A DNA stretch of 64,000 bases from positions 744,001 through 808,000 of the forward strand of contig CAXHTR010000005.1 of assembly GCA_964019655.1 (NCBI GenBank). Reading direction: 5' to 3'. The DNA comes from Perkinsela sp. pyNocScin1. Lineage: Eukaryota; Euglenozoa; Kinetoplastea; Prokinetoplastida; Perkinselidae. Positions within the stretch are counted from its first letter, which is position 1. The number at the start of each line of letters is the position of its first letter. This document shows positions 39,525 through 48,686 of the stretch, piece after piece. Below the pieces are notes generated by a model, which saw only the letters and a list, made by a program, of their open reading frames with translations, had not been told where the DNA came from and searched no databases. The translations under genes were made by a program, and so were the position numbers.

Positions 39525-39690
39525 GCCAGGAAATGATTCGCTCGATGCTTCGGGTAGAAAAACGAAAAGCTTGCTTTGGCTTCCAGTTTCATACCAGATT
39601 TACGCAAGAAGGTGTATATAGCGAGAGGAGTTCCCTGTCATTGTTTAAATGTGGGATTTTATACGCATAAGTCGTCACAACACAAAAATC

Positions 39691-39716
39691 ATTTCTCATC
39701 TTTCGCTTCATCTTAG
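39691..39716 (+). promoter_or_regulatory. Candidate trans-splice acceptor
   Basis: A long pyrimidine tract (39692-39714) ends in the first AG at 39715-39716, nine bases before ATG 39726. It shares the TCTTAGTATT string with the acceptor before the gene at 3609. Confidence 0.5.
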
Positions 39717-39725
39717 TATTCAAAA

Positions 39726-40613
39726 ATGCAGCTTTCGCTTCTCTTCACCGCCGCAGACATCGAAGGCATTCAGCGATTCGACCAGGACTCCGTCTCCGAC
39801 CAAATGCTGATGGAGCTCCTCGTCAGTGAGCTCACCGTGCCGAAAAAGCGACTCAAGGCGTTTCAGACGTACTTGAAAGACAGCCAAGGCGATTACCGCG
39901 ACGTCTGCACGTGGAAAGGCGTCGAGTGCGACGCGGATGAGCGCGTGAATGTCATCAGATTCGAGTGGAAGCTTCTCGGCACGATGAACTTGAAAAATAT
40001 ACCTCCCATGGTAGAGTCCCTAACTTTTGTCAATTCTGGATTCGACGGATCCGTCGACACGAGCGAGCTCCCCTCCGGCCTGAAAAAGCTCATGCTCTCT
40101 GTGACGACGCTGTCGGGCACATTCGCCATGGAGTCCCTCCCGAATTCACTCACAGAGATGAACATTCCGCAAAATAAATTCTCAGGGAGCTGCAACCTCA
40201 CCTCCCTGCCCAGCGGCATGCATTCGCTCCGGGCCCGCGCGAACTGCTTTACGGGAAGTTTCACGCTGCAACACCTCCCAGCGTCCCTCGAGTTCTTGGA
40301 TCTCTCGGAAAACCAGCTCACGGGCAGTCTCTACATCGACGGCCTGCCGCCAAAGATGCAGGCACTCAACGTGAGCCTGAATCAGCTCAGCGGGGAACTC
40401 CGCGTGATCGCTGTCCCAGAAAGCCTGCAGACACTTCGCGTGTACCAGAACGCGCTGAGTGGCACAGCCGTTGTGGGTGCTGCGGTTTTCTCCCGGTGCA
40501 ACGCTGAGGCCGAGGAGCCGCTCTTTTTCGACGCGTCTGGCACTGCGATTACCGCTGTCGCGGGTACGGATGGGGCGCTGTACGCCAACCCGCAGGCGAT
40601 TCTGTACGAGTAG
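39726..40613 (+). CDS. Class A1 LRR protein, seven repeats
   Basis: This encodes 295 residues. The leader (MQLSLLFTAADIEGIQRFD) is followed by the cap (SVSDQMLMELLVSEL), a lysine-rich insert (PKKRLKAFQ) and the canonical C-T-W-K-G-V-E-C motif. Seven LRRs follow (IPPMV to VPESL). The C-terminal region contains T-A-V-A-G-T-D-G, a diverged form of the VVDENG element. It has a strong upstream pyrimidine tract and AG. Predicted secreted; role unknown. Confidence 0.93.
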   Translation: MQLSLLFTAADIEGIQRFDQDSVSDQMLMELLVSELTVPKKRLKAFQTYLKDSQGDYRDVCTWKGVECDADERVNVIRFEWKLLGTMNLKNIPPMVESLTFVNSGFDGSVDTSELPSGLKKLMLSVTTLSGTFAMESLPNSLTEMNIPQNKFSGSCNLTSLPSGMHSLRARANCFTGSFTLQHLPASLEFLDLSENQLTGSLYIDGLPPKMQALNVSLNQLSGELRVIAVPESLQTLRVYQNALSGTAVVGAAVFSRCNAEAEEPLFFDASGTAITAVAGTDGALYANPQAILYE

Positions 40614-40755
40614 AGGGGACTGGGTGAATGAAAATTGCAACGGAAAATAATAGCGTATATCAAGAATAAGTGAGAATTATGATTTGAAAGTCTGTCACTC
40701 CCTGTCATTTCCACTTTTCAGTGAAATATCTCTCACAAGCAATTTTTCGAAACAA

Positions 40756-42317
40756 ATGCCATTCTGCCCAGTCCTGCTGCTTCCAATCGATAGCCTCAGC
40801 CGACCAGATCAATCGCTCTTAAGCCATCAGGCACTCCTCGAACTCGTCGTCAAAGACCTTCCAAGCAAAGACGAGCACTTTCTTACAGAAGAAGGCGATA
40901 CCATCGCCGTCTGCGAGTGGAGCGGCGTGACATGCGACACCTAGGGCAGTGGTCTCCAAAGTGGGGACAGTGTCCCCACGTGGGGACACTTTTTTTGAAA
41001 AAAAAATTTTTTTTCGAACTTAGGAAAAAATCAAGCAATGTGGGGACACAATGGGGACACATCATGCATGCCCAAGCTGAAAAGTCAGTCAAAATTTTTT
41101 TCAAGAAAAGAAGTCCCAATTCGAAATTTATGCACTTTATGGGTGGCAAGTGAAGCAAAAGGTGTACGAAATGTTATGCTTTGTCGCGTATGGCCTCTTT
41201 TGTCATGATCTCTTGTGTGTATTGCGAGCGAGAACACATAACTTGTATCATTATTTTTACAACATGGAGCAACCTTGATCTATGGGGCCTATAACAAGAG
41301 CAGGAATACTACGCATTAGAAATTTGCTAAAAGAATTTGAGTCCACATGGTATCACAACGAAATCAGGTAATGATCTTTTGTAAGTACAAAGTAGCTGAG
41401 ATAATTTACCTCGTTTCTTTCTATTTGCAAGGAGTAATTACTGGGAAGAGTATGGTTTTAAGTCAATACTGTCTGCAAGTGACAACAAAAAGTTTGTTCT
41501 CCTCCATTCATCATGCTTCAAATTACTACTTCTGATATGCGGTTGGACTTGAGTTAAAAGAATACGCTGCAATTTTTAGTAACTTAATTGAGCTAATCAT
41601 TGTCACTTTTTTACTAGTATTAAGAACTAGTGCTTACAAGTTGTGCTGCAATACAATAGTTTTACAATGCTAGTATATCGCTGTATCATTTGATATGATC
41701 TGAAACGCCTCGTTAACGTATGTAATCACCAAAGCTCATTTCTTTATAACTAGCATCACTTAGTAGTACCATAGTAATAAACGTTAGTATTTGTGGCGAC
41801 TTTCAGGCAACCTTTTACGTCGGTGCGATAAAAAATATGATGCCAAAGGTTATATCGCGGTCAATCTACCCTTCCTTAGTTTCTATAGAAATCTGCTCTC
41901 CGTCTAAAGTAGGCGTGTGTTGATGTTTACATCATAGAAACAGCTGAAAAAATGTCTCATACTAGGATGGGAAATGACGCAAAAACGGCTGGCGGGAGTT
42001 GAACTCGGGAACGGCTAGGGGCATTAACCACTACTCAACAACAGATTTCACAGCTATCTGCTAGAAAATAATTCATAATATTTTGTGGGGACACTGTTGG
42101 AAAAAGTGTCCCCACAAGAGCTGGCGTGTGGGGACACTTTTTTTTTTCAAAATTTTTTTTGGAGACCTCTGACCTAGGGAATGTCACTGAAATCCGCTGG
42201 CGGCGCAACTATGACAAATTTTTCACAGAAGGCGGCGAGATACACCTCAAGTGGCTGCCGGAATCTGTGGAGCGCTTTGACCTCTACAACAAAGCAGCTT
42301 TCTGTGAATGTGCGTGA
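40756..42317 (+). pseudogene. Truncated LRR gene disrupted by a hAT-like element
   Basis: From ATG 40756 the gene encodes a leader (MPFCPVLLLPIDSLSRPD), the A1 cap (LLSHQALLELVVKDL) and C-E-W-S-G-V-T-C, then hits the transposon. Beyond the element, 42172-42317 encodes D-L-G-N-V-T-E-I-R-W and LKWLPESVERFDL, the next part of the cap, and then stops. Removing the element and one ACCTAGGG copy does not restore the frame: a TAG and a one-base mismatch remain. No LRR run follows. The copy was therefore already dead, or decayed after insertion. Confidence 0.8.
40947..42171. mobile_element. hAT-like non-autonomous transposon, 1225 bp
   Basis: The ends are CAGTGGTCTCCAAA and a matching inverted end (TTTGGAGACCTCTG, one mismatch). 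They are flanked by exact 8-bp duplications, ACCTAGGG, at 40939-40946 and 42172-42179. GTGGGGACAC subterminal repeats and long A and T runs lie near both ends. The AT-rich interior has no recognisable transposase or other gene, only short open frames. Confidence 0.92.
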
Positions 42318-42467
42318 AAACCCCGGAGTGAGGGTGGTGAATACCCAGGGTAATAGAAATTTCCACAAAAGAGAAGAGTACTAGAAAAGGATGAAAAATT
42401 CCGTCCAGGAGCTTGACGAGCGATTCTCTACTCAAAAATTATCAATTTGTACATTTTTTACTAGAAA

Positions 42468-42689
42468 ATGATTCCCAACCGCCCAATCACCGACGACGAG
42501 CAGCGAGCGATCCTGCAGGAAGTCATGAACCAGCCGGGCCTCACGCAGAAAAAGCTCAACGACCTCATGAACAAGCTGAACAACCACCCACGCGTCGAGC
42601 TCGGCGGCAAGACGCCAGCGCAGGAGTACGAGGAGGTATACGGCAAGAAGCCGCCCAGCCAGCCCGGCGAGCGGCAGCGAAGGCGCTAA
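42468..42689 (+). CDS. Small basic protein with NxPRVELGGKTPAQ motif, copy 1
   Basis: This encodes 73 residues. It starts MIPNRPITDDEQ, continues with a predicted helical segment (LTQKKLNDLMNKLNN), then HPRVELGGKTPAQEYEEVYG, and ends in an arginine run (RQRRR). The pattern LNN-x-PR-x-x-LG-x-KTP closely resembles the C-terminal end of IS30-type and related DDE integrases and transposases, where it follows the catalytic core. No catalytic domain is present here. It heads a tandem family of three intact copies and one dead copy. AATAAA lies about 30 bases after the stop. Function unknown. Confidence 0.75.
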   Translation: MIPNRPITDDEQRAILQEVMNQPGLTQKKLNDLMNKLNNHPRVELGGKTPAQEYEEVYGKKPPSQPGERQRRR

Positions 42690-42834
42690 GCCCCACGCGT
42701 CTAAGCACTCACAACTTTAAGAATAAAATTTATAGAAGCGCATGGGCATAGCCTTTCAAAAAAAATTTGAATGCCCTCAAAGCTTTTTCATTCTCATCTT
42801 TCCCATTTTGTCATTTGTATCGTACGTCTGAAAA

Positions 42835-43065
42835 ATGAAAATCCCCAGCCGCCCCATCAATGATGCCGAAGCCAAAGCGCTCCTGCAGGAATTCGCGAAT
42901 ACATGTGGAGAGATGACACAAGAGAAATGTGACGCGTTCGCAGCCATACTGAACAACACCCCGCGCGTCGAGCTTGGGGGCAAAACGCCAACCCAGGCGA
43001 TGATGGAAGATATGGGCCAAAGTCCCTTGCCGAAGCAGTCGAGCGTTCGGCGACGCAGAAGATGA
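42835..43065 (+). CDS. Small basic protein with NxPRVELGGKTPxQ motif, copy 2
   Basis: This encodes 76 residues and starts MKIPSRPINDAEAK. Compared with copy 1 the middle is CGEMTQEKCDAFAAILNN, followed by the shared TPRVELGGKTPTQ motif. The end (SSVRRRRR) again is a five-arginine tail. The first base after the upstream stretch (TCTGAAAAATG) resembles that of copies 1 and 3, so the promoter or acceptor region may have duplicated too. The arginine tail suggests nucleic-acid or chromatin contact or a nuclear signal; this is inference. Confidence 0.75.
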   Translation: MKIPSRPINDAEAKALLQEFANTCGEMTQEKCDAFAAILNNTPRVELGGKTPTQAMMEDMGQSPLPKQSSVRRRRR

Positions 43066-43159
43066 TTCTCTCAACTTGTGCACCCATTTCTGACTGCATT
43101 GGGAGTTGTTTTGGGAATTCTCAAAATTTCTTCATCCTTTCCTATCATTTCTTATAAAA

Positions 43160-43444
43160 ATGATCCCGAACCGCCCCATAACTGATGCAGAGTGCGATGC
43201 GATCTGGACAGAGTTTGAAAATACGTGCGGCGGTGTCACGGAAGAGAAACTCGCAGCGTTCGTGACAAGGCTGAACAACACCCCGCGCGTGGAGCTTGGG
43301 GGCAAGACGCCAGCGCAGGAGTACGAGGATGTCTACGGCAAGAAGCCCCCGAGCGTCCGCCAACCACCAACCGATGCGTGGAGGGTGGATCTCGGAAATG
43401 TACGGGTCCCAAGCCGTTCGAACGTTCGGCGACGCAGGAGGTGA
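43160..43444 (+). CDS. Small basic protein with NxPRVELGGKTPAQ motif, copy 3
   Basis: This encodes 94 residues from ATG 43160. It starts MIPNRPITDAECDAIW and has the middle TEEKLAAFVTRLNN, the motif TPRVELGGKTPAQEYEDVYG and then a 20-odd residue insertion before the arginine end (SNVRRRRR). It is almost identical to copy 1 in the motif region and differs most in the linker. The three intact copies are spaced 95-145 bases apart, head to tail. No LRR resemblance is seen; the family is unrelated to its neighbours. Function unknown. Confidence 0.75.
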   Translation: MIPNRPITDAECDAIWTEFENTCGGVTEEKLAAFVTRLNNTPRVELGGKTPAQEYEDVYGKKPPSVRQPPTDAWRVDLGNVRVPSRSNVRRRRR

Positions 43445-43539
43445 CCAGTAGTGTCTGCAGAAGTAAAGACCTTTTTTCGTAGTGTTTCCATACGTTAGGC
43501 TTTCGTATTTTATTTTTGAGCATAAGACGAAACAGACGA

Positions 43540-43740
43540 ATTGACTGGCGTTGGACACAAAGCGATCGTTCCAGATTTCATAAAACACGTGACAAACGCA
43601 CGGAAAAGAAATTCGACGCGCTAACAGTAGTACTATGCATCGCATTGCGTGTCGAGCTTGGAGTTAAATGCCAGAACAGGCGAAGAAAGAAAAGTACCCT
43701 GATGTCCCCTGGGGGTTACCTCGTGCGACAGTCAAGAAGT
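43540..43740 (+). pseudogene. Decayed fourth copy of the small basic protein
   Basis: The frame reads RTEKKFDALTVVLCIALRVELGVK. A shifted frame continues MPEQAKKEKYPDV, matching TPAQEYEDVYGKK of copies 1 and 3. The start region is unrecognisable. It is a dead tandem copy, in the same orientation and 95 bases after copy 3. Confidence 0.65.
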
Positions 43741-43882
43741 TGATGACGTCAACGAGGCTAGTCAACTAGCCTAGTCAACTGTCAAAGTATATCATCGAGG
43801 CTATCTCTAGTGTGGCCTTTTTCTTCATCAAAAAGCGCTTTGCTCAACCCTCAATGCACCTTTCAATGTCATGATGAAGGCT

Positions 43883-44119
43883 CAGCCCTGGTTTGAACGG
43901 GGCAATTCACCCAAACAGGGTGACAGCGAACTTTCCAACTGAGACCGTCACCCCGAACTTTTCCCAATTTTTCTGTACTGAATCAATTGGGCTTATCATA
44001 ATAACAAATGACGATGCCAAAAGTCGGCGTTGTACATGCCTTTTCTGTGTTCATTGGGTAATGGACACTATTGTCACCCAGAGATTGGGGTGACGGGTCA
44101 AAAATTCGCCCCAGGGCTA
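43883..44119. mobile_element. Degenerate hAT-like MITE, about 237 bp
   Basis: The ends are CAGCCCTGG and CCAGGGCTA, close to the ends of the element at 13483, with internal TCACCC/GGGTGA repeats as in that element and the one at 19208. An ATGAAGG string occurs on both sides (43874-43880 and 44121-44127), but one or two bases away from the ends. The duplication is therefore imperfect and the element probably older. Confidence 0.7.
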
Positions 44120-45515
44120 AATGAAGGGAACACAGGTATAAATCCAATACTGTTCATGCATGTATTTCGATAGCAGACCACTCTTTGATATCACAACACA
44201 GAAGGTCGCGCCTTCTGTACAAAGAAGAGTATGTTTTTTGGATTGTTAATCAACGGATGTTGCGTTTGAACTAACGTTACTGTTGCTACTTTTGCTTGGA
44301 CTTATAAGAATCTCACAATAGAAAAACACTAAGCAGGTCATTAATTTTTCATTGGACAGAGTACTTTTTTGTTAACTTTGGATCGGACTTCACATATCAT
44401 CATCTCCATTCTGTCTCAATTTTCGCGTAAAAATGAAACTTTTTATTTTCTTTACAGCTGCTGACTCTGGCCTCGGAAGAATCAACCCGTCGATGCTCAC
44501 CGACCAGTCCAGACTCGAAATCGCCGTCGACAGCGTCCACAATAAAGACAGGTTCACCGACGAAGATGGTGACTACCGAGCCATTGACACTTGGGGAGGC
44601 CTGGGCTTCTCAGAAAGCAAACGCATCACACACTTTGTCATCACCGGGCGCGACGACGGCGCTGACGCGCTGGGCGGGAGCATCAGCTTCTCGTACCTCC
44701 CGGACTCTATGGAGGCCATCAGCCTCAAGAAGTGCGGCCTCACGGGAATTTTTTCGACGCGCGACCTTCCGCCTACCGTCGAATACTTTTGTGTGAAAAG
44801 GAACGATCTGACGGGCACAATCGACACAGCTGCGCTGCCACGGGTAATGTACGCCTTTGACATCGCCTCCAACAATTTTCACGGGACCATCGACTGGACT
44901 GCCCTGCCCCCAGTCCTCACAGGGCTTTACATCCGGCACAATGCGCTGACGGGGACTGTCGACCTGACGCAGCTGCCTGCCCCACTCACGCAGATCCTGG
45001 CGGAGTCCAATCGATTCTCAGGGGAAATCGACCTGACGCGCCTCAACGGGGCCCTCGTCGACCTGTGCCTGAGCAGCTGTAAGCTCACCGGCGGCGTCGA
45101 GCTCAAAAACGCACCCGCGACGCTCAACCTGCTACAGCTCTCCTTCAACGACATGTCGGGGACAGTGAACCTCCCAGAGTTTCCGCCGACGCTCAAGGAG
45201 GTCTATCTAGGCGAGAACGCCTTCACGGGGGAATTCAACGTGGAGAAACTCTCCGAGAATCTCAAAATCCTCCGAATCGACTGGATGCACGTGTGTGGCA
45301 CCCTTGACGTCGCGCTGCTCCCGCGATCGCTCGAGGACATCTGCTTCGAGAAGTGCGCGTTTGAAGGCGATTTCATCCTGAAACACCTTCCGCCTGAGAT
45401 TACGCAGATTTGCATCGACTTGAACAAATTTTGTGGAGAAATTGCGACAGAGGACCTCCCACGCTCGGTCACATGGTTCTCAGTCGAGTACAACAAATTT
45501 CGAGGGACTGTAGAC

Positions 45516-46440
45516 CAGGGGTCGGCGCCCGTTTTGGCGATTCCATCAATCGAGCCTGGGCAATTGATGGAGAGCTCCTCAAATTCCATCAATTTTCCGG
45601 CTCATCAATTTATTGCCTTCACGGCCCTGACGGACCGTTTGGGCTTGATCTTCGATCTTGCCACAGGTATGATAACCTGGCCTATTAGCTTCTGATTCGC
45701 CTCTGAGATCGCCAGAGGTAAAAAAGGTACTTTATTGGCAGGCCTCTGCGTCTGAGTCCCAACATTTTGACTTGAATCAGCCGTTATTTCAATAACGGCT
45801 GGAATTTCGACAACGTCGCCCGAAGAGCTTTCAGAATCATAGTCACTTGATGCGTGAGGACCTTCGCTCGAGTCATTCGATTCTGGGAGATCAAGGGTTG
45901 CTTCCTGCAATTGGTGCTGTAACGTTTGACCCCCACTTTGTGAATCTTGGACACAGTCCTTCGAGCGACGAATCTCACTTTCCAACTCGTTAACCCTGTT
46001 CACTGATTGCAAAAGCTCTTGCTCAAGCTGCTGAATCCGATTCTGAGACTGTTGAGGCGCGACTTCACGATTTCGAGCTTCGCTTTGAGCGTCTTGACTC
46101 TTGTCTTGTTCTGTGACAGGTGGTGGTGGTGGTGGTGGATCAGGTGTTGACAAGCGCGGCTTCTTGAACCACCCGAAGAGATTTCCTTGCGGCATCGATA
46201 GCTTAAGATAACTAAAACTTTTATTAAGACATCAAGTGATTTCAATCATATGATTTTTCACACTTACTGGCGCTAGATCTGAACCGAAAAAAACCCACCC
46301 CGATATCTCGGGGAGGGCCTAAAAAATTGATGGAACGGCTTCGCCATTCCATCAATTTTTTTTTCTGCCACTGTTTTTTTCGTGATTTTTTGGCCAATTC
46401 CATCAAATTGATGGAAATCATCACTGGACGCCGACCCCTG
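45516..46440. mobile_element. hAT-like transposon, 925 bp, with its own ORF
   Basis: The ends are CAGGGGTCGGCG (45516) and CGCCGACCCCTG (ending 46440). They are flanked by exact 8-bp duplications, CTGTAGAC, at 45508-45515 and 46441-46448. CCATCAATT/AATTGATGG repeats and a palindrome around 46325-46360 crowd both ends. On the minus strand it carries a 196-residue open frame (45605-46195). It lies inside the A2 gene at 44433-46730. Confidence 0.93.
45605..46195 (-). CDS. Transposon-borne coiled-coil protein, unknown function
   Basis: The open frame encodes 196 residues and lies wholly inside the hAT-like element. It begins MPQGNLFGWFKKPRLS, then has a proline run (seven P), a glutamine-rich heptad region (about residues 50-100, for example NRIQQLEQELLQSVNRVNEL), an acidic serine-rich stretch (SDYDSESSSGD) and a basic C-terminus (RSKIKPKRSVRAVKAIN). 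The N-terminal FxWFKKPR resembles the start of some hAT transposases (inference), but no catalytic RNase-H or zinc-finger motif is seen. It may be a truncated transposase or an accessory protein. Confidence 0.6.
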   Translation of the reverse strand: MPQGNLFGWFKKPRLSTPDPPPPPPPVTEQDKSQDAQSEARNREVAPQQSQNRIQQLEQELLQSVNRVNELESEIRRSKDCVQDSQSGGQTLQHQLQEATLDLPESNDSSEGPHASSDYDSESSSGDVVEIPAVIEITADSSQNVGTQTQRPANKVPFLPLAISEANQKLIGQVIIPVARSKIKPKRSVRAVKAIN

Positions 46441-46730
46441 CTGTAGACTTTGGACGACTCCCGCCGCGGCTCGGGGCCCTTCACCTCTCGGGCAACGATT
46501 TTAGCGGCAGCGTTGATTTTTCGAAGCTGCCAAATGGAATCAAGGAGATCAAGCTGGGCGGCAACGCGTTTGAAGGGGATGTTGAGCTCATGGGCATTCC
46601 CGCGCTGCGGATTTTGGATCTTTCGAGCAATCGTTTTGCGAATATTTGGAATGTGGACCCCATGATGGAGGTTGTGACGACTGAAAACCCGCTGAAGGCA
46701 AAGACATTCCGCGACGTAAGCTGGGCGTAA

Positions 46731-47086
46731 GTTTCTTGGGTAATAAACGGATATGAGAAAAATTGACTATACTATATGAGCGAATTATTATTGGCGAATG
46801 GTGAAAGTGCATCAGGCATGGGAGTGGAGCGGAGTTATCGGATAACATGCAAATCTAGTAGTAAAAGTGCCACGACCACTTATCAATGAAGTTGCTACTA
46901 TGATACTTAGTGCTTGGTGCGTGAACTCACTCATTGCAAAAGATTTTTCATTTTCACGTATTTCTCGTAATAGAGTTTAGTTGCATCTACTTTTATACTT
47001 CACAGAGTTTCAAATTTACCTTTGCGCAATGCTCTCATATCAGTGGGAAATTTAGCTTCAATCTGATCTCACACGCTGTAATAGAG
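46731..47086. other. AT-rich intergenic region
   Basis: An AATAAA follows the upstream stop codon by about 10 bases and could serve polyadenylation. I see nothing else here. Confidence 0.35.
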
Positions 47087-47409
47087 TGGACCCGGCGTGT
47101 GATCTTGCAACACCAAATGAGGCATTTTCCGAAATAACTCAACACTTTCCGTAATTATGCAACACTTTCAAAATTCATGCGACACTTGCTAAATTCATGC
47201 AACACTTTATCTAATCATGCAACACCAACCACTCTTCACAATTATCAAGACATTATTCAATGCAAAATCAAAAATATCAATGTATGTACTTCCAATCTCT
47301 TACTCAAATGCTTTACTCAATGCTAACTCAATGTTGCATTATCACGGAAAGTGTTGCATTATTTTGGAAAATGCCTCATTCGGTGTTGCAAGATCACACG
47401 CCGGGTCCA
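47087..47409. mobile_element. MITE-like element with 44-bp inverted ends, 323 bp
   Basis: The two ends are complementary for about 44 bases (TGGACCCGGCGTGTGATCTT at the left, one or two mismatches after that). Inside the left half, TGCAACACTTT-type repeats occur about five times, with inverted copies on the right. No clear target duplication is seen and there is no coding capacity. Ends, repeats and lack of an 8-bp duplication separate it from the hAT-like group. Confidence 0.75.
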
Positions 47410-47774
47410 AGTTCTTTAGCCGTTGAGCAAGACTATTGGCAAGACGTGTCCGAAAATCCATACGGAACGATTGGAAGATACGAGTGATCAACTTACAAGT
47501 GCTTGCGCGATAGCGAACCCTTTCATCCAGATAATTTACATTATGCCTGCGCGTTTTCGCTGCCAATAGATCGATATTGATGAGGAGATGGGGCCTTACT
47601 TTCGAAGCGAAAACTCGCGGGGTCTTCTGACATGAGGTAAATATGAGATATCAAACAATGAGAAATTTCATAAATTTTCACATAAGCTGCGATTGTATTC
47701 ATGAAGTTTAGTAGCAAAGGACAACATTGTATTTTTTATCTGCCTCACACAGAATTTGAGCGTCATAATCTTCT
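47410..47774. other. Intergenic region
   Basis: No gene is recognised between the MITE-like element and the 3' end of the minus-strand LRR gene. Confidence 0.35.
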
Positions 47775-48686
47775 CTACCCTCTCCAGCTCAGTAAAATCC
47801 GATCGCAATCGTACGCCTGACCGTCGGCATTCAAAACACGAGAGACTTTGTTTCCCTGGAGATTGAGGAACGCTTCGCCAGGCAAGACCACGTGCGCCTC
47901 GCCGCGAATCAAATTGTCCGCAAAGTTCATAAAGAGAATGCCCTTTGGAAGATGAAGCGCTCTCAACTGGCCAAGCAGAACGTTCGTGGATACGTCCATT
48001 GTTTCGAGGGCTGGCGGCAGCGAATCGAGCGAGAAACTGCCCGTAAATCGGTTTTTGTAGAGCAGGAGCGAGACGAGACCCTTTGGCAAATTTGTGAAGT
48101 CAACGGGGCCTCGCAGAAGGTTGATTGATATGTCGAGCTCTCGAAGCGTGCTAGGCAGAGAAACAAAGTCAACTTCTCCATCGAAGCGGTTTGAAGAAGC
48201 AATAAACTGCTCCAAACACGGTGGCAGCTGCGAAAGATTGAGCGAGCCTGTCAGATAGTTGTGCGCAACTGTAAACGATCGAAGGCTATGAGGGAGCGAT
48301 GTGAGCGTGATTTCTCCTTTGAAATGGTTGTTAGCGATGTCAAAGTGCTCGAGTGCTGGAGAGAGCTGCGTCAGATCGGCATTCCCTGAGATCCTGTTTC
48401 GGCACGCCCGAAAGACTTTGACTGTCAGCGGCATGTACTGCAGGTCGACCGATCCCTGTATCGTGAGATCTTCCATGTAGACCCCGTCGACTTCGCTGTC
48501 GATGCACATGATGATGCTCCAGGCGCACACATCTCTGTACTCTCCGTCAGCGAGGCGAAAGAGTCGCTTGAGGCCCTCCGTCTCAAGCCCATCGATGAGG
48601 AGCTCCATTCGAGTTTGGGAGGGAAGCGACGATGCATCGAAGCGGCCAAGGCCATCGTGCGTGCTCAGGAAAAGCGGCGTGAACAT
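47775..48686 (-). CDS. Class A1 LRR protein, eight repeats
   Basis: This encodes 303 residues. The leader (MFTPLFLSTHDGLGRFD) is followed by the cap (SLPSQTRMELLIDGL) and a cap site with C-A-W-S-I-I-M-C. Eight LRRs follow (MPLTV, LSPAL, LPHSL, LPPCL, LPSTL, LPKGL, LPPAL, LPKGI). The C-terminal motif R-V-L-N-A-D-G-Q-A-Y replaces VVDENG. Start ATG 48686 fits the family exactly. Predicted secreted; ligand unknown. Confidence 0.92.
   Translation of the reverse strand: MFTPLFLSTHDGLGRFDASSLPSQTRMELLIDGLETEGLKRLFRLADGEYRDVCAWSIIMCIDSEVDGVYMEDLTIQGSVDLQYMPLTVKVFRACRNRISGNADLTQLSPALEHFDIANNHFKGEITLTSLPHSLRSFTVAHNYLTGSLNLSQLPPCLEQFIASSNRFDGEVDFVSLPSTLRELDISINLLRGPVDFTNLPKGLVSLLLYKNRFTGSFSLDSLPPALETMDVSTNVLLGQLRALHLPKGILFMNFADNLIRGEAHVVLPGEAFLNLQGNKVSRVLNADGQAYDCDRILLSWRG

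Larger units (their letters stand above)
44433..46730 (+). pseudogene. Class A2 LRR gene split by a hAT-like element
   Basis: The first part (44433-45515) has the leader (MKLFIFFTAADSGLGRIN), the A2 cap (MLTDQSRLEIAVDSV) and twelve LRRs. The second part (46449-46730) has LPPRLGALHLSGNDFSGSVD, two further repeats and the end. The element and one CTGTAGAC copy lie exactly between. Removing them joins GTVD to FGRLPPRL in frame and gives 454 residues, the length of the other A2 proteins (453, 453, 454, 470). No other lesion exists. As written, translation would stop within the element, at 45695. Confidence 0.93.

Noticed and set aside
45508-46448. The insert at 45516-46440 as a conventional GT-AG intron
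   Set aside because: Splicing at the GT and AG in the two CTGTAGAC copies would remove four extra bases and break the frame. The inverted ends and exact duplications identify a transposon.
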